DNA of 7,561 nucleotides, from NCBI GenBank assembly GCA_947374125.1, contig CANCAR010000130.1:1-7561 (forward strand), written 5' to 3'. The notes beneath the pieces are model-generated. The model was not told where the DNA came from, made no database searches, and saw only the letters and a list, made by a program, of their open reading frames with translations. Every line of letters starts with the position of its first letter. The first letter of the stretch is position 1. Of this stretch, positions 1-5,670 are shown piece by piece. Made by a program: the position numbers and the translations under genes. This stretch comes from Hyphomicrobiales bacterium. Its GTDB lineage: Bacteria; Pseudomonadota; Alphaproteobacteria; Rhizobiales; Beijerinckiaceae.

Positions 1-303
1 CTCAGCGAGCGAGGTTCGGCCACCACAGCGCTAACGGAGATTTCTGACCGTGGTCTTGCTCTGCTTGATCTCGACGCCGAGGGCGGGCCGATCTGGGTCG
101 ACCAAGATCTGCGATCGCACGCCATCGATGAAGCTTTGCGGCGTCTAGAAGAAACCGCGCGGACCAAAGGCCGAGCTATCGGGGTTGCGGGAACCACACC
201 GCTCGCGATAAACCGCATACAGAATTGGATCGCGGGCCTTGCGGAACGGGGCATTCGAATGGTTCCAGTCAGCGCACTTTTGCGCACCGACGGAGTAAAG
301 TAA
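1..303 (+). CDS. Divergent polysaccharide deacetylase family protein, C-terminal fragment
   Basis: The reading frame is open from the first base and ends at TAA 301-303, giving the last 100 residues of a protein that begins outside the window. The visible part has the late features of the divergent polysaccharide deacetylase family (DUF610/YibQ-like). There is an Ile-Asp-x-x-Leu-x-x-Leu-Glu helix near residues 46-54, an AIGVAGTTPLAI strand-turn near 63-74, and a closing W-(x)3-L-(x)2-RGI-R-MVPVSALL stretch near 79-95. Family members are secreted NodB-fold proteins, usually encoded in alphaproteobacteria after a carboxy-terminal S41 protease gene and before rppH. Their substrate is not firmly established. 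The stop overlaps the rppH start (TAATG), so the two are probably cotranscribed. The family call is from remembered conserved residues, and the catalytic half is not visible. Confidence 0.82.
   Translation, partial: LSERGSATTALTEISDRGLALLDLDAEGGPIWVDQDLRSHAIDEALRRLEETARTKGRAIGVAGTTPLAINRIQNWIAGLAERGIRMVPVSALLRTDGVK
292..295 (+). promoter_or_regulatory. Shine-Dalgarno of rppH
   Basis: GGAG lies 7 nt before the ATG at 303 and inside the last codons of the preceding gene. It supports the start at 303 over the in-frame upstream ATG at 225, which would push the gene 79 bp into its neighbour and add 26 residues foreign to RppH. Confidence 0.7.
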
Positions 304-803
304 TGCGTCACGAGGATCTGCCCTATCGCCGCAATGTCGGAATTATGCTGCTCAACCGGCAGAACCACGTGTTTGTCGGCCGTCGCTTAGCCGCAGCCGG
401 TCCTGAACATGTCGACGCGACACACGCTTGGCAGATGCCGCAGGGTGGGATCGATGCAGGCGAAGATCCTCATCCCGCAGCCTTACGCGAATTGGCCGAG
501 GAAACGGGCGTTACCACCGTCTCTCTGCTCGCCGAAGCGCCAGACTGGCTAACCTATGATTTACCCCCAGCCGTCGCAAAAGAGGCTTGGAAGGGCAAGT
601 ATCGCGGCCAAACCCAGAAATGGTTTGCCTTTCGTTTTGAAGGCGACGATAGCGAGATCAATATTCTCGCACCTCCCGGCGGCCACAAACCGGAATTTGC
701 CGAATGGCGCTGGGTTGCAATGAAAGATCTAACCAGCCTGATCATCCCGTTCAAACGCGCCGTCTATGAGCGTGTGGTCGGCATGTTCGGTCATCTCGCC
801 TGA
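303..803 (+). CDS. rppH: RNA pyrophosphohydrolase (Nudix hydrolase RppH)
   Basis: This encodes a cytoplasmic Nudix enzyme of 166 residues. RppH removes pyrophosphate from the 5'-triphosphate end of mRNAs, which opens them to RNase E decay. The protein opens with the RppH-type LPYRRNVGIMLLN strand (residues 6-18). A WQMPQGG segment (43-49) leads into a complete Nudix box at 48-70: GGIDAGE, then REL, then EETGV, with metal-binding Glu63, Glu66 and Glu67. Further on, a KYRGQTQKWFAF segment and a PEFAEWRW segment are typical of RppH and the related plant-type dinucleoside polyphosphate hydrolases. Length and N-terminus fit the alphaproteobacterial form. The start at 303 is preferred because of the GGAG 7 nt upstream and the 1-nt TAATG overlap with the preceding gene. 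An activity on diadenosine polyphosphates is the main alternative within the same subfamily. Confidence 0.93.
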   Translation: MRHEDLPYRRNVGIMLLNRQNHVFVGRRLAAAGPEHVDATHAWQMPQGGIDAGEDPHPAALRELAEETGVTTVSLLAEAPDWLTYDLPPAVAKEAWKGKYRGQTQKWFAFRFEGDDSEINILAPPGGHKPEFAEWRWVAMKDLTSLIIPFKRAVYERVVGMFGHLA

Positions 804-807
804 TCTT

Positions 808-1716
808 TTATTTAGGCTTCCGGTTCACCGCCAATAATCCAACGCCGATCAGCATCATGCCCGCAAGGTTCTGCGCGCTGATCGCCTCGCCAAGCACCCC
901 TGCCCCAAGCGCTACGGCGCTTGGCGGAATCATGAGCGTCACGAGCGCAATGGAGAGTGCTCCCGAGCGGTTAAGAATGCGGAAAAAAATGACATAGGCG
1001 AGCGCCGTGCAGAACAGGCCAAGCGCAATAACCGACAAAAGTGCAGACATAGGCGGCATCGGCAAAGACCACGGCTCATCCGTAATGGCAGTAATCGGCA
1101 GCAAAATGACCGTTGATGCCGTGACCTGTCCAAACGCTATGTGCAACGGCTTGATCCCGAGTCGTGCAAACCGTCGACCAAAGCTATTTGCAAACGCATA
1201 GGATAAAGCCGCGAAAAGACAGGCGATTTCACCAGGTAGCGATCCACCAATATCGGCCAGAATGCCCGGCCCTATCAGCACCACCACACCGATAATGCCG
1301 AGCCCGATACCGACCAATTTTCCGGGCGTCAGCTTCTCGTCACTCGTGACGACGTGGGCAACGAGAATGGTAAACAAAGGTGTCGTGGCGTTTAGAATGG
1401 ATGCAAGACCCGCGCTAATTGAATGCGTTCCGAATACAATCAAGCTTTGCGGAATAACATTATTCAGCACACCCATGCCAAAAAAGGCCAACCATGCCGC
1501 CCGACCGCGCGGCAGCCCTGCACCGGTAACGACAAGAACAGCGCCAAGCGCCAAACAAGCGATCGATACCCTCCCTAAAACAATCGTGAAGGTTGGCAAA
1601 GCAACAACAGCCAGCTTCATGAACAGATAGGAAGCGCCCCAAAGCAATGAAAGGACGAGCAACAAGCCCCATTCGGTCAAGCGCATGGCGCGAAGGGGAG
1701 AGGAAGAAGGCGTCAT
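808..1716 (-). CDS. DMT-superfamily (EamA) inner-membrane transporter
   Basis: This is a 302-residue, very hydrophobic protein with about ten membrane segments in two EamA-type halves, roughly residues 16-148 and 162-297. The first helix carries the LLWGASYLFMKLA signature (24-36). Helix ends such as SILNATTPLFTILVAH (106-121) and GIGLGIIGVVVLIGPG (136-151) match the family, as do ALGLFCTALAYVIFFRIL (231-248) and GEAISAQNLAGMMLIGVGLL (276-295). DMT proteins of this type usually export amino acids or other small metabolites. No substrate can be read from the sequence, and the threonine-catabolism genes next door give only a weak hint. Neither Met1 (1714-1716) nor Met11 (1684-1686) has a clear Shine-Dalgarno, so the start is uncertain by 10 residues. 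The gene is convergent with rppH, with only 4 bp between stops. Confidence 0.88.
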   Translation of the reverse strand: MTPSSSPLRAMRLTEWGLLLVLSLLWGASYLFMKLAVVALPTFTIVLGRVSIACLALGAVLVVTGAGLPRGRAAWLAFFGMGVLNNVIPQSLIVFGTHSISAGLASILNATTPLFTILVAHVVTSDEKLTPGKLVGIGLGIIGVVVLIGPGILADIGGSLPGEIACLFAALSYAFANSFGRRFARLGIKPLHIAFGQVTASTVILLPITAITDEPWSLPMPPMSALLSVIALGLFCTALAYVIFFRILNRSGALSIALVTLMIPPSAVALGAGVLGEAISAQNLAGMMLIGVGLLAVNRKPK

Positions 1717-1814
1717 CGATTCGGTCTCGCGGAATGAGTCTCACGCTTCTGGGTTAGTTTGAAGCTTTAATCCACCCGATTCCGCAACAAATAGACCGTT
1801 TAGCCTCGGCTTAT

Positions 1815-2849
1815 TTACCGTCCCTTGGTCCAATCCAGCACGATCTTGCCGCTTTCGCCCCGCGCCATCGTCTCAAAGCCGTTCAAAAAATCTTCCGCCG
1901 CAAGCCGGTGCGTAATGACTTTTCGCACATCGAGCCCGCTTTGCAGCATGGCCAACATTTTATACCAGGTCTCGAACATCTCGCGGCCATAGATGCATTT
2001 AATGGTCAGCACTTTGAACACCATTTTCGACCAATCCGTCATAAAGGGCCGGGAAGGAATACCGAGCAGCGCAATCTTGCCGCCCATCACGAGATTGTCG
2101 ACCATCTGCTCGAACGCCTGCGGCGCGCCGCTCATTTCAAGCCCGACATCAAACCCTTCGCGCATCCCGAGCCGATGCATGACGTCTTTCAAATCCTCTT
2201 TCGAGACATCCACCGGCACGACATCGGCGACTTGAGTAGCCAGCGCCAATCGGGCCGGATTCATATCGGTAATCACGACATGCCGCGCGCCGACATGCCG
2301 CGCAATGGCTGCGCTCATAATGCCAATCGGCCCAGCGCCGGTGATCAAGACGTCTTCGCCGATCAGATCAAACGCAAGCGCGGTGTGCACCGCATTACCA
2401 AGGGGATCGAGAATAGCCCCCAATTCATCGTCAATATCATCGGGGAGCGGCACGATGTTAAACGCAGGGAAACGCACGAAATCGGCGAATGCTCCGGGAA
2501 TATTCACGCCAATCCCGCGTGTTTCAGGGTCCATATGGAATTTACCGGCACGGCTGGCACGGCTTTTCATCCCAATTACATGGCCCTCGCCGGACACGCG
2601 CTGGCCGAGTTTAAAGCCCCGCACGGCAGAGCCTATATCCACGATCTCGCCCGCAAATTCGTGGCCCACGACCATCGGCACGGGAATCGTCTTTTGCGCC
2701 CATTCGTCCCACGAGAAGATATGAATATCGGTGCCGCAAATGCCGGTTTTATTGACCCTCACCAAAACATCATCCGGCCCGATGACCGGAACGGCCTCGT
2801 CTCCCATCCAAAGTCCTCGTTCAGCCTTGGCTTTGACAAGCGCGCGCAT
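1815..2849 (-). CDS. tdh: L-threonine 3-dehydrogenase, variant lacking structural zinc cysteines
   Basis: This 344-residue zinc-dependent medium-chain dehydrogenase oxidises L-threonine to 2-amino-3-ketobutyrate with NAD+. Catalytic residues of the Tdh family are present: Cys38, Thr40 and His43 in GICGTDIH, His63-Glu64 in VVGHEFAGE, and His90. The dinucleotide fold shows GAGPIG at 171-176 followed by Asp195 (VVITD), as expected for NAD+ preference. GREMFETWYKM (288-298) and the closing SGKIVLDW are strongly Tdh-like, and the length fits. The oddity is the loop at 93-107: aligned without gaps to E. coli Tdh as remembered, the four structural-zinc cysteines (93, 96, 99, 107) are Gly, Ser, Ser and Asp here. 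AGGAGA at 2854-2860 lies about 5 nt before the ATG. The gene follows kbl by 57 bp, the usual kbl-tdh operon order. Confidence 0.95.
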   Translation of the reverse strand: MRALVKAKAERGLWMGDEAVPVIGPDDVLVRVNKTGICGTDIHIFSWDEWAQKTIPVPMVVGHEFAGEIVDIGSAVRGFKLGQRVSGEGHVIGMKSRASRAGKFHMDPETRGIGVNIPGAFADFVRFPAFNIVPLPDDIDDELGAILDPLGNAVHTALAFDLIGEDVLITGAGPIGIMSAAIARHVGARHVVITDMNPARLALATQVADVVPVDVSKEDLKDVMHRLGMREGFDVGLEMSGAPQAFEQMVDNLVMGGKIALLGIPSRPFMTDWSKMVFKVLTIKCIYGREMFETWYKMLAMLQSGLDVRKVITHRLAAEDFLNGFETMARGESGKIVLDWTKGR

Positions 2850-2854
2850 GGAAT

Positions 2855-2860
2855 TCTCCT
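2855..2860 (-). promoter_or_regulatory. Shine-Dalgarno of tdh
   Basis: AGGAGA on the minus strand sits 5 nt before the ATG at 2847-2849. It is a strong site, so tdh has its own translation initiation inside the kbl-tdh transcript. Confidence 0.75.
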
Positions 2861-2889
2861 GTTTAATCCTTGGGCTTTAGTCCCAAAAA

Positions 2890-2897
2890 GGGGGGGG
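2890..2897. repeat. Homopolymer tract of eight G/C in the kbl-tdh spacer
   Basis: Eight consecutive G on the plus strand (C on the mRNA strand) sit in the 57-bp gap between kbl and tdh. They are preceded by five A and a CCC (2882-2884) that could pair with part of the run to form a small A/T-loop hairpin. It lies outside both reading frames, so a length change would alter only spacing or leader structure. Confidence 0.8.
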
Positions 2898-2906
2898 CGA
2901 GACCGT

Positions 2907-4109
2907 TCAAACAATTCCGAGCGAGCGAGCCGCATCGGAAAACGCGTCAATCGCCCGATCAATATCGGCGTCGTCGAGCGCCGCCGACATCTGCGTGCGA
3001 ATACGTGCCCTACCTTTCGGCACAACGGGAAAAAAGAACCCCGCGACATAGATCCCGCGCCGGTCGAGTTCCCGTGCCATATCCTGCGCGCGGCTCGCCT
3101 CATGCAACATCACCGGAATAATCGGCGTTTCGCCCGGCAACACCTCAAACCCAGCTTTGACCATGCCTTCGCGGAACCGCGACGTATTGCGCATCAACTT
3201 CAAACGCCGATCATCGGCTTTTCGCGCGATTTCAATGGCTTTCAAAGAGCCCGCCGCAACCGCAGGAGCCAGACTGTTCGAGAACAAATAAGGCCGCGCC
3301 CTTTGCCGTAAAAGATCAATAATCGGCTGCGCCGCCGCAATAAATCCGCCCATTGCACCGCCGAGCGTTTTACCCAGCGTGCCGGTGACGATATCGACCC
3401 GATGACCAACACCTGTTAGCGCCGGCGTGCCTTTGCCCTCAGGCCCAAGATGGCCCGTGGCGTGGCAATCATCCACCATCACCATGGCACCGTAGCGGGA
3501 AGCCAAATCACAAATCGCCGGGAGATTGGCGACATAGCCATCCATAGAGAAGACACCATCGGTAACAATCAGTTTAAACCGAGCACCGTCTTTTTCGGCT
3601 TCCTTCAGCCGCGTTTCCAGCTCATCCATATCGCTATTGGCGTAACGGTAGCGCTTAGCCTTCGAGAGTCTAACCCCGTCAATAATCGAAGCGTGGTTCA
3701 GCGAATCCGAAATTATGGCGTCCTCGGCCTCCAGCAGAGGCTCAAACACCCCGCCATTGGCGTCAAAACAGGCGGCAAACAGAATAGCGTCGTCCTTGCC
3801 GAGATAATCAGCAATCGATCGTTCCAACGCGCGATGCACCGTTTGCGTCCCGCAGATGAACCGCACAGACGCCATGCCAAACCCATCCGTGTCGAGCGCT
3901 TGATGCGCCGCCGCAATGATCTCGGGATGGTCGGCAAGGCCCAGATAATTATTGGCACACAGATTTAGCATCGGGCGGCGCTGGCCCCCATCCGCAATCG
4001 CGATATGGCCCGATTGCGGGGTGACGATTTCGCGCTCTGCCTTGTAAAGACCGTCCGTTCGGATCGTTCCAAGCGTGGCGGTGATATGGTCCAGAAACGA
4101 GGCCGTCAT
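2907..4109 (-). CDS. kbl: 2-amino-3-ketobutyrate CoA ligase (glycine C-acetyltransferase)
   Basis: This is a 400-residue PLP-dependent enzyme of the alpha-oxoamine synthase family (fold type I). It cleaves 2-amino-3-ketobutyrate, the unstable Tdh product, with CoA to glycine and acetyl-CoA. Visible landmarks are LNLCANNYLGLADHP (48-62), the GFGMASVRFICGTQTVH segment (76-92) and SLNHAS with cofactor-stacking His139. The cofactor-binding DDCHATGHLG (213-222) and the PLP Schiff-base Lys247 in TGTLGKTLGGA (242-252) follow. The C-terminal PVVPKGRARIRTQMSA (361-376) separates Kbl from 8-amino-7-oxononanoate and 5-aminolevulinate synthases, as do overall length and the adjacent tdh. GGAGAAG at 4113-4119 supports the ATG at 4109. 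The enzyme acts in the cytosol as a dimer in known members, and pairing with Tdh is expected to limit loss of the labile intermediate. Confidence 0.96.
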   Translation of the reverse strand: MTASFLDHITATLGTIRTDGLYKAEREIVTPQSGHIAIADGGQRRPMLNLCANNYLGLADHPEIIAAAHQALDTDGFGMASVRFICGTQTVHRALERSIADYLGKDDAILFAACFDANGGVFEPLLEAEDAIISDSLNHASIIDGVRLSKAKRYRYANSDMDELETRLKEAEKDGARFKLIVTDGVFSMDGYVANLPAICDLASRYGAMVMVDDCHATGHLGPEGKGTPALTGVGHRVDIVTGTLGKTLGGAMGGFIAAAQPIIDLLRQRARPYLFSNSLAPAVAAGSLKAIEIARKADDRRLKLMRNTSRFREGMVKAGFEVLPGETPIIPVMLHEASRAQDMARELDRRGIYVAGFFFPVVPKGRARIRTQMSAALDDADIDRAIDAFSDAARSLGIV

Positions 4110-4112
4110 GCG

Positions 4113-4119
4113 CTTCTCC
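4113..4119 (-). promoter_or_regulatory. Shine-Dalgarno of kbl
   Basis: GGAGAAG on the minus strand ends 3 nt before the ATG at 4107-4109, giving 5-7 nt spacing from its core GGAG. It fixes the start at 4109. Confidence 0.7.
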
Positions 4120-4120
4120 G

Positions 4121-4135
4121 CCTGTAATGTTCAGG
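4121..4135. repeat. Imperfect 15-bp palindrome in the kbl leader
   Basis: CCTGTA at 4121-4126 and TTCAGG at 4130-4135 are inverted with a 3-bp centre and one mismatch. The site is directly upstream of the kbl Shine-Dalgarno and just downstream of a possible -10 element. It could be an operator or a short leader hairpin. No regulator is recognised. Confidence 0.4.
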
Positions 4136-4140
4136 CACAA

Positions 4141-4146
4141 AGTATA
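4141..4146 (-). promoter_or_regulatory. Possible -10 element of the kbl-tdh promoter
   Basis: The minus strand reads TATACT here, five of six matches to the sigma-70 -10 consensus, 31 bp before the kbl ATG. No good -35 hexamer lies 16-18 bp upstream. Instead that position is covered by the repeats at 4164-4196, which would suit an activator-dependent promoter. This is a by-eye assignment. Confidence 0.3.
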
Positions 4147-4163
4147 TCGCAGAAAGTCCCGGC

Positions 4164-4196
4164 GGCAGGAATGCCTAATTTCGGCAGGGACATGCC
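4164..4196. repeat. Two tandem GGCA-TGCC dyads upstream of kbl
   Basis: GGCAGGAATGCC (4164-4175) and GGCAGGGACATGCC (4183-4196) are near-identical direct repeats. Each is also a dyad with GGCA and TGCC arms. Their centres are 20 bp apart, about two helical turns, so a bound protein would face the same side of the DNA. They lie between the transpeptidase stop codon and the possible kbl -10 element. The arrangement suggests an operator for kbl-tdh, although there is no known motif that I can name. Confidence 0.4.
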
Positions 4197-4206
4197 CTAT
4201 CGTCGA

Positions 4207-5670
4207 TCAGCGTAGGGCCGCGTAGGTCCGTGGTTGGCCTAAACCCAAAGCGGCCTGAACGCTTTGATCATAACCGTAGATGTCGCCCACTTTACGCAAC
4301 TCGCCCGTCTCGTCGGAAACCACCGTGAAATAGGTCAGTTGGACCGGCAAAGGCGCAGCCAAACGGATAAGATGTTCGCCCTTACCAATCTGTGCCTTCA
4401 AACCCTCCACCGTGTATTTTGGATCGTTCAACACAACGGCTGCCAGCGAGAACGGATCATCCACCCGTACGCAGCCATGGCTATAGGCGCGCTCGGTATT
4501 GGCAAACAGCTTGCGGGTGGGGGTGTCGTGCAAATAGACCGAGTGCTGGTTGGGAAACATGAACTTGATAAACCCAAGCGCATTGCGCTCACCCGGCGGC
4601 TGGCGAATGGTCACAAGATCGCCGTTCTGGGTCACTTCATAACCCGATTTTGCGGCGTAGTCCGGATCCTCAGCCAGTTTCGGCAGAAATTCCTTCTTCA
4701 CAATCGAATAGGGCACATGCCAAGACGGGTTAACGATCAGATATTGCATTTTATCGGAGAAAAGCGGCGTTGGCGTTTCAGGCTTGCCGACAATCGCGCG
4801 CGTTGTATGCACAATCTTACCGTGATCGACGACGTGCAACATGAATTCGGGCAGGTTTACCTCGATATAGCGATCCCCCAGCTCCCGCTCCACCCACCGC
4901 CAGCGTTCCATATTGGCAATCAGATCAAGCGGGGTAACGGGATCTTGCGCCACCATCGCTGTCGTTGTCCGGATCGGTTTGCGCGAGGCAGGCAGAGGTT
5001 GACCGATGCTGGCCGTCATTTCCCGCATCGTCCCGAGCTTCGCCTTCAACAGACGATATCCCGTCTGCTGCGGTTGATAGAGCGCCAAGGTCTCCCCCGG
5101 ATTGGAAGATCCGATCAGATTGGACAACACGGCCGCTGGCGTTGGTAGATCAAGCTTTGGCGTAATCAATTTCGAAAGCCGTGGGAGATCAATCCGCGCC
5201 CCGCGGGCATCGCGCGCATAGGCAATGACAGCGGTGGATAAAGCAATCTCAGCTACTGCTGCCGATTGGGTCGTCTCTTGGGCTTGGTAAAGACCCGAAA
5301 GCGGATAATCGGAGGCGGTCAACCCATCCTCATCCGCCCTCGAGACGCGATCAACCACCATGGCGGTTCTTGCTGTCAGACCATCGCCACCGACCCAAAT
5401 CGGAGCATTATCCCGCGCCGCATAGAAAGCGGAGAGCGCGTCCCATTCATGCTTTGGCAGGTTTGCCATTCGTGGGCGCGCGATGCTGCTCGAAAACACA
5501 GCTCCGATCGCGCTTGAGATTTCTGAGGCTGGTATTCGTTTAGGCTGTTCCGCTACCGCCACCATCGGCGGTACTTCAGGCTGAACAGCGCTTTCTTCTA
5601 AGGGATCATGTGCAAAAGCATGAAGTTGCGCCGCGACCAGAAATACACCCGTCCACCCAAGCCGCTTCAC
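4207..5670 (-). CDS. Secreted L,D-transpeptidase (YkuD domain, YcbB/LdtD-like)
   Basis: This 487-residue periplasmic enzyme is expected to make 3-3 (mDAP-mDAP) cross-links in peptidoglycan. The N-terminus is a Sec signal peptide: KR at 2-3, a hydrophobic core to about 15, and Ala-Phe-Ala at 18-20 before HDPLEE. A helical scaffold follows at about 71-124, with AFYAARDNAPIWV, GLTARTAM and DEDGLTASDYPL, as in YcbB-type enzymes. The YkuD catalytic domain spans about 266-434. It holds VNPSWHVPYSI, His381 (YLHDTP) and the active-site SHGCVR motif with His398, Cys400 and Arg402. The GTG at 5668-5670 is chosen as start because it overlaps the regulator's stop (GTGA), has GGGAG 7 nt upstream and places KR directly before the signal core. 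A GTG at 5688 is possible but adds six residues before the signal peptide. Confidence 0.92.
   Translation of the reverse strand: MKRLGWTGVFLVAAQLHAFAHDPLEESAVQPEVPPMVAVAEQPKRIPASEISSAIGAVFSSSIARPRMANLPKHEWDALSAFYAARDNAPIWVGGDGLTARTAMVVDRVSRADEDGLTASDYPLSGLYQAQETTQSAAVAEIALSTAVIAYARDARGARIDLPRLSKLITPKLDLPTPAAVLSNLIGSSNPGETLALYQPQQTGYRLLKAKLGTMREMTASIGQPLPASRKPIRTTTAMVAQDPVTPLDLIANMERWRWVERELGDRYIEVNLPEFMLHVVDHGKIVHTTRAIVGKPETPTPLFSDKMQYLIVNPSWHVPYSIVKKEFLPKLAEDPDYAAKSGYEVTQNGDLVTIRQPPGERNALGFIKFMFPNQHSVYLHDTPTRKLFANTERAYSHGCVRVDDPFSLAAVVLNDPKYTVEGLKAQIGKGEHLIRLAAPLPVQLTYFTVVSDETGELRKVGDIYGYDQSVQAALGLGQPRTYAALR

Noticed and set aside
225..302. Upstream in-frame ATG as an N-terminal extension of RppH
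   Set aside because: It would overlap the deacetylase gene by 79 bp and add 26 residues unlike RppH. The ATG at 303 has a Shine-Dalgarno and a TAATG junction.
1803..1813. AGCC/GGCT inverted repeat after the tdh stop as a terminator
   Set aside because: The arms are 4 bp with a 2-nt loop and no adequate U-tract follows, so this is not a convincing intrinsic terminator.
1717..1814. Promoter for the DMT transporter gene
   Set aside because: No pair of -35 and -10 hexamers with sensible spacing stood out in these 98 bp, so no site is called.
1908..3311. A 467-codon plus-strand open frame opposite tdh and kbl
   Set aside because: It is antisense to two well-identified enzymes, is rich in His and Arg as expected from the complement of their codons, has no domain that I recognise, and crosses their spacer by chance.
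4264..5148. A 294-codon plus-strand open frame opposite the L,D-transpeptidase gene
   Set aside because: The opposite strand has a complete signal peptide and catalytic SHGCVR motif. The antisense product is low in family-like features and rich in Arg, His and Gln.
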